Assembly (NCBI RefSeq): GCF_048771995.1
Contig: NC_133036.1
Coordinates: 15,903,001 to 15,967,000 of the forward strand
Length of the DNA stretch: 64,000 nucleotides
Reading direction: 5' to 3'
Origin: Taeniopygia guttata
Lineage: Eukaryota; Chordata; Aves; Passeriformes; Estrildidae
A program made the position numbers and the translations under genes. The number at the start of each line of letters is the position of its first letter. Within the stretch, counting starts at the first letter, position 1. The notes under the pieces were generated by a model. It was not told the origin of the DNA, searched no databases, and was given only the letters and a program-made list of their open reading frames with translations. Positions 37,828-50,800 of the stretch are shown in pieces.

Positions 37828-39754
37828 TTGTGTAATTTGAAAGTCACTTTTTTTTCTTGTTTATATGTTGGGATGGGCTGATAAAGACCTGGTTTGGGAA
37901 TCAGCTTTGTTTCAGTCCAAATGGAGGAAAGCAAATTATTTTTCTCAAGCAAGTTTTGTCTTCTCAAGCTTATTATATTGTGCATAGCACTGACTTTTGG
38001 AATCACCTTTGTGTTTTAACAGCTGGGCTTCCTTTGTTAGAAGCTACAGGTAACAGCCATGACTTTTATAAGTCATCACCCCATGCATGTCAACTCCAGT
38101 AAGGTCAGTAGACTGAGGCAGTATATCCATTTAAATAAATATTATTTCTTTCTTTATTAAGTGTATTATATAGATATAAAATCATATATTAAATGCTTTG
38201 AGCACCAGGGACCTGCTTGTTTCCACATTGTAGCTCAAGTTTGTTATTTTTAATGAACAGAAAGGTGCATTTTGTGGGAGTGAAGAAGCACATTTCAAGA
38301 GCTGTATGTGCAGTAGGATGTCCTGATGTGACTCTTGTGGCAGGAGCTGCAGGATGTGCAGAGCTGGAGATAAACCTGCCCATGTGTAGGACTGGTCTGA
38401 AGGGGGCTGGGGGGAGTTTGTCACCAGCATTAATTAGGGATTAATATAATTGATGGGATGTCAGCCACTCGTGGTGTTTTTGCATAGATGGGATTCTGGG
38501 CTCCAGGGAACCTCCTCCTTTCAGTCCTCAGGAGATGGCCATGGGTTTAATATTCTTGTAATTAAGAAAATGCTCAACTTTTTTCTGCCCTGTTTTTCCT
38601 CCTAAACCTGCTGGTCAGTAGGTCAGTCCTAAGGACAATCAGCTTTCCGATAGCTTGGCTCCATGTTATGTACTTGGAATGTTATTTTAACAGGTGAAGA
38701 CCACAAAGATTAATGTAGTTGACAGGCAGCCAGATTAAATACTAATATCCACATGATTATTTAAATTTCCGACCTTTACAAACATTTTATGCTAAATAAA
38801 ATGTTCTTACTATATGTTTAAAGTCTGTAAAGAACATGGAAGAAGATTAATAAAAGTACTAGATTATTGCAAATCCCACTACCTAGGGACCCAATGGGGT
38901 TTTTTATTCAATATTTCTCCTTCCCCCCAACCCAAAGCTTTCTGTGGAAAGCCAGCTGTTCTCCCTGGGAGCCATGGCAGTGCTGGGATAAGCCTTTCTG
39001 CAGAGGCACTGAAAGATTTGTGTGTGCCTGTGCGAATGCAGAACAAGTGAGGCTATGATTTCAGCAATTGCACAGTAATTAAAAGAGCAGCATGCAAATT
39101 AAAACAGATAAATTAAGTGAACTAATTAGTTATCTCTGGAAAGAGGAAGAGTAGGCTTTAATAGGGCATGACAGCTGCAAATGAGTGTGTCCTATTACTG
39201 AGATTGTATCTACACAGGTTCTAGAGGAGTTTGGAAATGTTTCCTGCCCTTTTGTTTTAGTCTGTATGTTCTGTACAAGGTGGGGCTCACTGTCAGTGCA
39301 GGGGCAGCTCCGAGGCTCTGGAGGTGTTGTTTTCATGTTTGGTTACAGAGTAGGGCCACAGCTGTAGGAAGGAAGCAGCAGCAGGGCAGCAACACTTGGA
39401 ACAGCACTGAGACATCTGAACATCAGCAGCTCTGTGGCTGCTCTGTGGGACACGTTTGTCACCTTTAGGGTTCCTGGGCACCACTTGTGCTTGTTGTTAC
39501 TCTAACAGGGACCAGTTCCTCAGGGATGGAGGAAGAGCTTTGACAAGGTCTTGTTCCCCTGGGGAAACCCAAAGTGGTTTTTGGGTGGGTAACTGGATCC
39601 TGAGCCCACCAGCAGAAGCTTTTCAGGCAGCACAGCACCCATGACTGACATCTGTGGAAGCATCTGATCAAAACTGAGAGAGAAATAATTTAACACAGTC
39701 CACCCTTCAGTCATCCTTAAACACAAACAAGGCAGAGACACCCGGGACAGAAGG

Positions 39755-39850
39755 CTGGTTTATTATTTATACAGTGCCTGACATAGGCAGGACACTTCAC
39801 AGGCAAATAAAGACAGTGTTGGCCCCAAGGAGCTTACAGGCTAAATTAAA
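39755..39850. repeat. Possible old interspersed repeat fragment
   Basis: The segment with CAGTGCCTGACATAGGCAGG and GGCCCCAAGGAGCTTACAGG has the look of a diverged, amniote-wide short repeat. I cannot name the family with confidence. Confidence 0.3.
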
Positions 39851-41403
39851 TTAAACCAGCCAAAGCAACAGCATGTCTGTAGGTATGGGAAGAACACAAG
39901 GTATGTAGACAAAATTATTGCTGTTTCAGGAAGGAATAGATTTTTGTGCACAATATATATTTAGTTCATTTTCCATACCCTGTTTGTGGCTGCTGAGATG
40001 ATGGAATACAGGAGCTGGCAGAGTGGACTGGTGAACACTGCAAGATGTTTCAGCCAAGGTTTCCTCCCAGGCAAATAAATGTGTCAGTAAAATTACAAAA
40101 TCACAGACTGTACTGCCTGTGAACCAAAACCATTGGGTGTGAATAAAAACTGGATTTAGGTTTTCCAGAGGACAATGCCCACCACCTGCAGTGTGTAACA
40201 GTGCTCAATGGTGCACTCAGGGTTTTCCAGAGTGGCACAAGTGCACATGAGAACACGGTACTTTGTGAAAATTTCTCATTTGGGAAACATGCAAATTGAG
40301 CTGGCCTGCAGTCAACTTTCACCTACTTACGGGTTTTAACAGATGTATAAAAATAAAAGCCAGACCTCCCAAAACAAGCTACTGTGAGCAAAAGCAGTTT
40401 CAGTGTCTGTTACAATACATTGCTTCATGCTTTGTTTTAATGAAACATTATTAGAAATTAGGATATATTCCTATTATTAGCTCATAATGTATAATGTACA
40501 TATTACATATAGTTTACATATTATAATTGATATAATTTACATATTCATAGAAGAAACAACACAGCTTAAGATTTAGGGTTTGCTGCATTGTACTCCATTT
40601 ATCAAAATTCATTTAGTGGCACTTTTTCTCTTCCAAATATTGTCAAGTTCAAGAAAAATCCAGCATACTAGCTGGACATTAAATGGTTTCAAAAAGGGAC
40701 TGATTAATTTAGAGCATAATATTCCACCCCCTGCTACTGCTGTTAGTTTTTCCCTATGTGTCTCTGTGTCCAGGTATGTCCTGCAATGATTCTATCATAG
40801 GAGATTTAACAAAACATGAGCGGCACAGTTGTAGATGCAAATGGCACAGTTCAGGCTGGTTTAGGCTCAGTTTAGCAGCTCATTACGAAGGATTGTGGTG
40901 AACTGTGGTGTTTGCTACTGAACTTCCTGACCTTTGAGGCATGGAGCCAGCAGACCTGGCCTTTTCCTTCAAAAAATTATGTAATTGTAAGCAGCTTGGT
41001 TCATGTGTTAATGCCTAAATCCAGTTTCTGCCCTTGTATTGGCAACATAAAGGGATTTTATCACAGTGTAAGTGAAGTTCAGTTCATCCTTCTGCTTCTT
41101 TCCCTTTCCTGTACCCCTGCAGTGGCACCTGCACGGTGATCAGTGAGCAGGGCTGTCACTGGACACTGGGAAACAGGAGGGATATAACACACCACGGACT
41201 TCATTATATGAGAAAAAGACAAGGTGCTTTTTTCTTCAAATGACTGTCAAAGCACCAGAAACAGCTCATCCAGCATGCTTCCCTCAGCCCCAGCACACCT
41301 CGGGCCGTGCACATGGATCCCTCAAGAGTCCTGCATTACTTCAGTGATAAAAAAACACCCGTACTTCTTAATATATGAATGACTGCGTACACCAGATTCT
41401 CTC

Positions 41404-41409
41404 TTTATT
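41404..41409 (-). terminator. Candidate poly(A) signal of the type III cadherin gene
   Basis: AATAAA on the minus strand (TTTATT on plus), about 205 bases after the cadherin stop codon. Confidence 0.55.
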
Positions 41410-41613
41410 CCTCCCACGAGGTTTATATACCAAAATGCAAATATCCAGCGTGTCCTCAGTTGAGCTCCTACCCACCTTTGCTGCCCAATGTGCCTCCTTA
41501 TCTGAATCCCTGTAGAAACAAGCAGAAAAGGCCGGGTGGGGCTAATACAGAGCAGGAGTATAAAAAACTGCCTCACCTTTGCCTCCAGAACTGCAAAGAG
41601 CAGCCCTGGGGAG

Positions 41614-41898
41614 CTACAGCTCTGCTGGCTCTCTGTGCGAGTACAGCTGCCTCAGTTTCTCGAACTTGGGTCCCCACTCGTGGATGTCCTCGCCGGAGCC
41701 GAGGGAGCTGAGGGAGCTGAGGGAGCCGAGGGAGCTGAGGCTGCCGGCGCTGGAGCCGCCGCCCTCGGTGCAGAAGACGCGCAGCGAGTCCTGCGGCGGG
41801 CCCGCGGCGCGCTCGGCCTCCCTCAGCAGCCGCCTGAGCGCCGGGCGGGCCGGGCTGCCCTGCACGGACACCTGCAGCTCGGCCATGTTGTAGGCGTC
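41614..41898 (-). CDS. Type III cadherin last exon: beta-catenin-binding tail
   Basis: The acceptor is TTTCTCCCTGCAG/GACGCC and TAG is at 41614-41616. It encodes 94 residues, starting [10 protein letters not shown]. The classic cadherin signature [12 protein letters not shown] is present and is followed by extra Ser-Leu repeats, then [13 protein letters not shown]. The exon is much more GC-rich than its introns. The acidic DYDYL-type core normally lying between these two motifs is replaced (see findings). Confidence 0.93.
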   Translation of the reverse strand, partial: DAYNMAELQVSVQGSPARPALRRLLREAERAAGPPQDSLRVFCTEGGGSSAGSLSSLGSLSSLSSLGSGEDIHEWGPKFEKLRQLYSHREPAEL

Positions 41899-44800
41899 CT
41901 GCAGGGAGAAACCGGGCACAGCACATTAGTACTCTCTGTAGGTCCCACGGGTTCATGTTCTGCGGGGAATAAAGAAGGAATGATCGCGGGTCTGTCTGCT
42001 GTGGGCACCTGGAGGGCTGGGTGCTCTGCCAGCTGCAGTGCACCTGGGAAAGCCTCTGAGGAACCCCTGTGCGCGCTGCGCTGCTGCACTCAGGGTCAGA
42101 ATCAAGTCTGATTTCATCCAAAAACTAAATAAACGTGACAGAAACACCCCAGCTTTTGTTCTGAAATTCAGATCCAAAGTCTCTTATCATGACTGGACAC
42201 TGATCCCACAAGTGTGGCAGAAGAGGTGAGAAAGGCTCTTCACAAACAGCACGTTTAAGAAATCTTTCTGCAGAAGTAGTACAAAAATGTACTGTGATTT
42301 CTGATAAAATGTTACCAGTCCCTGGAATAATGCCTAATTATGTTACATGGCAGTGGCACAATTGTAAAAGCCAAGTAAAACTACCTCCTCCCAAAAAAGT
42401 CACTGATTCCCTCCTAGCTCAGCCGCAGTAAATGCTGTCTGGGAATTGTGCCACAACCTCTGGCACAAAGCTGCCAATGCCAATGGTTAATGGCATTCAC
42501 TGATCAGAATCTTTGTGCCACCTGACCCCAGCATCCTATAGCTCCCTACAACCCAAAGGCTGTGTCCCCGGACTGATTTACAGGCCAAAGTAGAATGCAG
42601 ACAGGTAGAGGGGGGCAGAGTTCATCAGAGCAAACATAATTATTTGTATTGCTAACACTGTTCATGGTAACAGGAGCCATCAATGACAGAGGTGTGGAAT
42701 CAGCACTTTCCCAAAGATTTCTTTAGCTTTCCAGCATGTGGCATTGTGCATAACCATGTTGTAAGAGATTAACCCAGGCAATGTCAGTGAGCTTTGCTGA
42801 ATTTCCTCTGGAGGCTGAGAACCACTTAAATTTCCCCCACCTGCAATCAAGAAGCTGCTGAAGTGGCAGGATGGGCTTTGGGACAGGAGCTGCTTATTCC
42901 CATTCCTCTAGAGACTTAGGAGTGCTGGTGATGAACACTGAGACCTGCAGCCCAGACCCCTGCCTTAGGCATGTCCTAAGTTAGTGCAAGCCCCAGTCCA
43001 GCCCCACTCTGAGCATGGGTATCAGGAGAATCTGTGACATGGAGAAACTTCTCATTGTGCACAAGTTAAATGGGAGCTTGTTCCAATACAGACTTGAGGA
43101 TCATCCCTCCACTGAACTGAGTGATAATAAAAGCATCCTTCACTGCTACTAATTGTTCATTAAAATGACACATTTCTTCTGATAATAAACCCTTTTTGGC
43201 TGGCCATCCACAAACTCAACTCAAGCCCTACCTCTGGGTGCAGAGCTGACTTTTAACAACATCTGGTGGTCAGCTGAGTTCAGTGTGTAACCAACAATGC
43301 ATTGACCTCCTGCAATTTTTATGAGCTCCTAATTTCTCTGGGAGAAAATTTCATTTATTTCAGATGCAGGAACTCCTTCATATGGCAACTCCCTATCCTC
43401 AGAGCCCTACCATCCACAAACATTACAAAAATGAATCTCTCTTATCCAAGCAGCCTCCATGATCCTTTTGTTGAGGTAACATTAGAACACAACTAAGGTG
43501 GTGTAATTCTAGGTATTTTGGGGACTAGTTTGTTTGTTTGGGTTTTTAAAATCTAGACAAACAACTAGGTTTTAGCTTAAAAAGTTTCAGCTGCAATCCC
43601 AGCAACTGTTAAATCTGAATAATTTAGGAAGAGTGCACAGAACCCAGAGAGGCTTCACTCGAAGCACTGTTTCTTCAGGCAGAGTAATAACCTCAGATGG
43701 AGATCATCAAGTCACTAATTTGGTTCTACTGCTTAAAATAAGGAATGCATTTTAAGAACTCTCCAAAAGTAATTAAATATGTCATACAGTAACTGTAGAT
43801 TTCCTCAAATAGACCTTCTGGGTGTAAAATTGCAAAATATTGCAGAGGAAGTTAATCTGATTAAGGAAAACAGGCTTTATAGCTGTCTATGTTATCATGT
43901 CGGAAATGTCTGTGTTTATTATGTTCCCACTAATTCACCAAGAAAATAAAGATACTCTACAAGTAAGAATATTTTTAAATCACTGGCTTTTTTTTGCCTT
44001 CACACTGGCACCATGACTATTATTACCTCTGCAGTCACACCACCCCTTCAATCCATGAAATGAACAGTTAGAAATGAAGTTTCTTACCTTTTATAAACAT
44101 AGAAAGCATCTATAGGTCAATAAATAATCTATTAAGAGTACTTATAAATAATATTCACTATTTTCCTTCCAAGCTCTGCCTTTCACTGACACATGAAAAC
44201 CTTAGAACAGCCAGCAGGAATGTTAATAATACCTGCTTTAGGTATAATCTGCTCTACTCTAAGTATAAACAGCTTGTGTTCAGTGTTGTATTTATCTCCA
44301 AAACACAAAAATGCAGAAAGGTTCTTCCACAACCACCACATGCTCCAGGGCCTCAGAAGAGCCAATCCAGCACCTCCTCTTCCCAACATGGGAGGTGTGA
44401 ACACCTGCTGTTGGGAGCAGTCTCTGGTAAAGCCTGGCCATGAGGAACAGTCACACCAGGCTCTTCCAAGCCCTTGGAGCTCCAGCAGAAATGAGTCCTG
44501 AGAACCTCAGTGTCTCCTGAGCCCCAAAGCCAAACACAGCAGCTGTTCTCTACTGCTAAACTCACCCTGCAGGCTCCTACCAACATGCACTCAGGATCAC
44601 TGGCTTTAGGACAAATTAAAAATGGATAGGCACTTATCTCTGCTTAGGAAACATGCACCCTCATCCAAATAATTCATTTGCCAACTGCAGGGCTGAATCA
44701 GCAGAACGAACACTGAGGACAAAGCACAAAATGCATTTTCCTTAGCATCGTAAGGCAACAGTCCCCTCTTAATTGTAACATAACAGCGATCCTTACTTCA

Positions 44801-47800
44801 TCTTGCTCCCCACCCCCTTCTTCATTGTAGTTGAGGATGTTTTCCCTGATGTCCTCCAGATCCTCAGGATGAGCAGATCCATGGTAAATGCCTCCGTGCA
44901 GACCCTTGCGCGTCTTCCAGTGAGCCCAGAGGAAGGCGGCGCTGAGCAGAGCTGTGGGGACACAGGAGCAGAGCTGTGGGGACACAGGAGCAGAGCACAG
45001 TCATGCAGGCACCAGCAAACCCCAGTGCACAGCAGGGCCAGCACGGCTGCACTCTGGGCTTCCCAGCAAATGTCTGGGCTTTGCACTGTCCAGTGAGGTG
45101 AACATCAAACACGGAAGAAGAAAAGCCTTTAAAGAGCATTTTGAAACACCCTTTAAAGCCCAACTCAAAGTTGGTCAAAGACCAAAGAGTGTCTCCGATC
45201 TGTCTCTGTCCTGTGTGGAGTTGAACTTTGTCACAGAAAATGCATTATAGAGGGGTACAAAGAAGAAATAACACATTGACAGTAACATACACAATTACAC
45301 ACAAATGAAATACAAGAAGACACAAGACAGAAGAGAAAATTATTTTAGATGTTTTACTATAAAACGAGAATCAGGCACATTTTGCCTTAGCATTCATTAA
45401 ACATTTTTCTTAAATGCTGAAGTGCATTTACAAAATTGACAAGCTCCAACATCAGATACTGAACATTCTGTAAACAGAAACTTGTGCATTACCAACTCCA
45501 TAAAAATCAATAAAAGCTCAGAGTAAGACCTCAAAGCATTGAATACCATAAATTAGCAATGCAATGAACTAAAGAAACTAGAATCTCTTACAGAATATCT
45601 ACGTGTCAGCAGTTCTGTGGAGCAGCATCTGAATACCTCGGGACTGAAACTGGGGTACACAGAATTCATGCCCTGCACTCCTCTAACAAAGATCTACTAT
45701 CTACCTCAGCTATCTGGGATTCCAAGAGCTGTAATACCACTTAGCTTCCCACGAATTTGCTGCTTATATTTGCATGGCAAATATAGTATCTAGCAGAGTA
45801 GGGGAAAACTATGGTATTTTCATACTCTTACCACAACTTTTTAACAAAATGGCATTAACACTAACAGCCAGGAGGAAAATTCTGTGTCTTTATTCAGGCA
45901 AACTTCCATGACATTTGAATAAACAAGAAAGACCCCAAGATGTGATCTTTCCTCACTAGTAATACCTTTGGTTTTCCTCTTTAAAATCCAATACCTAAGC
46001 CTGAAAATGGCAGAGGAAGACAAAATGAGCTGCTTAGGAGCTGGGACACAACTGGCAAGACACAAAGCCTGCTCCTGCCTGACCACTGCATTCCTATCAG
46101 ACAGGAAATTTCTCCTAGACTGAAAAATCTGTTTCATACTCAGCAGTATTTTAAACAATGTTTATGTGGTAGCTGTCTCCAGTCTTGCTGTTCAGTTGTA
46201 TTTGCTTCTAATTATGCATCTGAACAGTTTCTCAGCAATGACGTGAAAATGTGAAGAAAACAAAACTGCAGACACCTTCCATAGCTCACAAATATTGATT
46301 CACTTAGGGATGGATGCACAGAGGGATGAGAAATCAGTGATGGGCCATGGCAAAGGAACAAAGGCAGAGCTGGGTCTCCCTCGGGAGTTTTCGGCAGCAG
46401 ATGAGGCGATGGCTGCCCAGGACACGTGCGCTCACCACAGGTAATACAGGACGTAGTTGCCGTAGCTACCTAGGAGCGCCAGGAAGCAGACGCAGATGGC
46501 GAAGAGGGAGGTGAAGCTGAGGCCCGTGTCCTTGTGGAAGATGGCCAGGGTGATCTCGCAGCGGCGGCCGGTGTAGCCGTCGGGGCAGTGGCACTGGAAG
46601 GTGCTGGGGGACAGGGCCACGCAGGTGCCGTAGTTGCAGGGCCGCTCTGCGCACGCCGTGTACACGCACTGCCGGCCCGAGGCGTTCTCCAGGAGCATGT
46701 GTCCTGCAGGGCAGCTGCACACACCAGGCAGAACAGCACTGTTAGTCTGGGAGAGAACAGCCGTGACAGGCAGCACTGAAGATTTTAAAACACACTTCGG
46801 TGACACTTTTTGCACGGTTTCCGAAGCAGCCACTGGGAGTAAGTTATGTGAAATCATGACAGCTCATAGCCTTTCCTGAGGTGGCCATAGCATGAGCTCC
46901 ACAACTTCAGACCCAGCCTCTGAAAGCCTGGGCTTTCAGAACATGAGTAGTTCCACTGCCTTCTGCAAGATTATTCTTGTGACAACCAGCTGGGTTGGCC
47001 TCTGCAGTTCTGGCTAGGCAGGACATGCTGTGCTATGTTCTTTGAGTTTCCAGAGTTAGAGAACTCCATTTGTGTGGACAGTGGCAGTCAGGATTGTGTG
47101 CAAATATTAAGGTGTGCGTAAGTAAAGTGTTCATTTGCACACCACAAGCAACAGGAATTAGTGTTGACCTGACTCCAGCCACAAATACAAGAATCTGAGC
47201 TCAATAGTGTGGTGTTCCTAAAGCAGCTGGAGGAGCCTGGGAGGGAACAGAGGCAACAGCCTGGGGCAGTGTAAGAAATCAGACCCTCACAAGAGAAAGC
47301 ATTGACACTGTACAGCACAGGTTTCCCAGCACAGCCAGGGAACTGTGTCACTGCAGCTCACACACCCTCCTGTCCTTGTTCCAGGGTTTACAAGCATCCT
47401 GGATTTGGTGCTGCTCTTTACATGGGTTCCATTAGACAAGCAGCTGAACTTGCTCCACAATCCCTGGAGACAGGCTGATTTACATCAGCTGCAGTGGTGT
47501 CTCTAAGGACACAGTAACCTGCTCCCTGTGCAGGTGTCCAGCTTTGTGTGCCACTGTGGCTCTAGGGATTTGATGAGATTGCCAGTGCCAGCCTTCAAGC
47601 TGCATACTTCAGCTTCCACCCTTTCCCACCTCACTCTGAAGGGTTTTGTGCTTCTATTTCCACCAATTACCTGCATTCATGCATCATCCACAAATCAATA
47701 CAAATAAATTCCTGGTTGCAAGGGTTATTCCTACAGGCCTCTGAAGAACAGCCTTCTTTGATGCCTTGGGCACTCAATACTGACACCAGCTCTTTCCCCT

Positions 47801-50800
47801 GAGTGTCCAGAGGGAGTCTGTAGTTGTTAAATCTGACATCCTTCATACATCCTACAGCAAGGCACAAAGAGACAGTTTTAAAAACCATTCAGCAAGAATC
47901 ATTTGAAGCAGCTGTATGTTTTGGCAGTTTATACGTAACAAAGGACACAGGCTATCAAAGTTTAAATCCATGACTAAATTCATTTAAACTCTCATAGCAT
48001 TGTTCTTCATTTTTGGACTGAATTTGCTGAGGTTTTAGATCAAGATTCCCAATGTTTTCCACAAGAATCAAGTGCTGCTGCAGGTCTGTGCTGGTTTTGG
48101 CTGGGACAGACTTCATTCTCTTTCCAGGGGCTGGTGTGGGGCTGTGTTTGGATCTGTGCTGAACACAGGGTTGATGACAGGGAGCTGTTTCTGTGTTTTT
48201 GTCATTGCTGAGCAGGGCTCACACAGAGCCAAGGCCTTTCCTGCTTTTTTGGGGCCATGCTAGGGAGGGGGCTGGGGCTGCCTGGTGGGTTGGAAGGGAC
48301 ACAGCCAGGACAGGTGACCCCAAGTGACCCAAGGGATGTTCCAGACCATGGGGTATCATGCTCAGGATATGCAGTGAGGGCAAGAAGGAGGAAGATGTTT
48401 GGAGAGAAGGTGTTTGCCATCCCAGGTAACCAGGTAACATTCCACGGGATGTGGCCCTGCTCTCCTGGAGGTGCTGAACACCTGCCTGGAATTCCTGCAG
48501 GGAATTCAGGGAATGTTTTGCTGTGCTTGTGTGCATGGCTTTTGCTTTCCCTATTAACTGTCTTTATCTCAACCCAGGGGTTTTCCAGCTTCTACCCTCA
48601 TGACTCCCTCCCTGATCCTGCTGGTAGGGAGTGAGTGAGAGGCTTTGAGGGGTTGGAAGCTGGCTGGGGTTAAACCACGACAGCCTAGAGGTAGTCAGTG
48701 GAATATGTACCCATCCACTGTGATTTCCATAGAAAAGTCCAAATATTGTGGAGAATCTGTTACATGTGGATAAGCTGTTCTATTCTTCAATGCACCAGTA
48801 AAAACTGTTTGTCTGATTTTAAATTGTAGCTTATGACTTACCTTTATAGTATGAAGAGCAAACCACAAATAATGGTGGGAGAGTCTTCAATCAGGGATAG
48901 AAAATTTGTACTGAAGATATGTGACATTAACTTTGTATGCACAGGATGCCTCAGCATGAAAACATATACTTTGATTAATTAAGTACATTTTATGACTTTG
49001 AAGTCTTTAAAGTTTCAGCTACTTAGCAGCAACATTAATAGCCCTAATTAAAATTATCTTCCTGCAACCATTTGACTTCTTTATTTACCTGAAAACAAAC
49101 ACTATTACTCCCATAAATAAAAAATTCAAAATATGCTCCCTAATTCATATCATAAACTTTATTTATTGGAATACTTCTAGTAAAGCAATAGAAAACAATT
49201 TTTTTCTAAATAATTTGTGATACACTTAAATTGTAAATTATTACTCTATTTAATTTCTCTCCAGGCCCTTTTGTATTACTCACTGAAGTAGTCTTGCACA
49301 GTGAAAAGATGACCAGCTTGCTTTGAATGGATTTACTAGGACCTGGTTAAAGAGGTGAAGTGCGTGGGAAAGCGGTGACCTGTAGACACCAGGCAGGTTT
49401 AACCAGCAGTGATGTTAACCGGCAATAAAACCTGTGCCAATTTGCTTCATTTACACTGTGGGTTTAGGCAAAGGCCAAATTTCCAGTTGAGCTCAGAGTA
49501 AAGAGCTGCCATGGATATCCCAAACTTCCAGTTCTTTATATTTCTCCTTTGTGGAACTCCTCATTTTCCAAGCTGGAAACTGATTTGCTTTAATCAGACA
49601 CTGTGACCTTATGCACTCAGTTGCTAAAAATTCAGATTTTTAGCTCTAATTCAATAAACCATTTCTAATTTTAGTTAATGCTTTGACTGAGTGTAAAATC
49701 CAGCAATACTGAGGTAATAAACCAGGGTTTGGTGGGTGCTATGCAATGCACATATAAAATAGGAAAATTCTTTTAGCATAGGAACAGATGTATTTGGGAA
49801 GGAAGGAGAGCTGCCAAATGGACTGGGCAGAACCATGCACTGAACCAGCTCTGTCTAAGGGAGGGAGCCATGCACAGTCTATCTGGGAGAAACTTCTAGA
49901 TCTCCAGGTACAAAAACTCTGCAGCCAAGGCAAGAGGTGACCATCATTATTCCAGGTGCAGTAGCCAAATGTATCTGCAGGCAATTCCCTGCTGTACCTT
50001 CTCCTGGTCAGAACAGCTTATCCATCCCTGTTGCAAAGTGTCATGCAGGCAATCTATGTACTTTGGGCTCTACATAAACAAGAAAGTTTCTTGTACTCTG
50101 TCTTTATTTTTACAGGTCCATATTATGAACAGTGGGATTGAGAATTCCTACCTTGAAAACTCCTGTTTTGATTGAATGGGTAGGTGTTTCCAAGGACCAA
50201 GCTGCTGGGGTCAATGACAATCTCTTTGTATATTCCTGCTGCTTTAGTAATCTCTCTCTTTCCACCTCCTTCATAAAGGCGAAGAGTAAATTCATTTTCA
50301 TTTCTCTCCAGTGTGATGTGATGCCATTCACCATTATCAATGTGGTAGGAGGGAAGGCTTACAGAATAGTTTCCATCGCCCAGATTGTATGAGACCACTA
50401 GGAGTCCTTGAACAACCTTGTGGATAATTAACAAATAGCAAGAAAGAAAAGAAAAGTCATTGCTTGGCATTTTGTATTGACCTGTAACTTCAACCTTAAA
50501 GCAGCTATTTAAATTTAGGGTATGTTTATACTGCACATAGGTGTAATATAAAAATACTGCAGGTGCTACTGAATTAGGCAACCTGAATGTGGTAGCAATA
50601 TACTCACAGTAGTATGTAAGTCACCTTAGGAGTAATTTTACCCGGATCTCTCTTGCACAAATTTATGAGGTTCTAATAGTTAAGAGTCTGGTGTATCACA
50701 GCTACAGTGACAGCTCAAACCAACATGGCTGAAGAACTGACTTGTTCAGTGGTGTGTATAAAATGAGAAGCTTGTCACTTTGAGAGCCTGACATCATTAG

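Larger units (their letters stand above)
35132..41613. other. 3' UTRs and spacer between convergent genes
   Basis: This holds the DPY19L3 3' UTR (length uncertain, candidate poly(A) signals at 35329 and 37822), a spacer, and on the other strand the roughly 0.2-kb 3' UTR of the cadherin gene. The 136-codon frame at 35596-36006 is not protein-like. A cluster of homeodomain-type motifs lies at 38431-38454. No third gene is seen. Confidence 0.7.

Noticed and set aside
41573-42121. Other frames over the cadherin last exon (182 and 191 codons)
   Set aside because: They are shadows of the GC-rich exon. Only the frame with the cadherin tail motif is supported.
46432-46470. Reading the EGF/membrane exon through to the downstream stop as an alternative C-terminus
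   Set aside because: The GTAGCT donor and the in-phase join to the next exon, which completes the membrane helix, fit the family. The read-through end is intronic.
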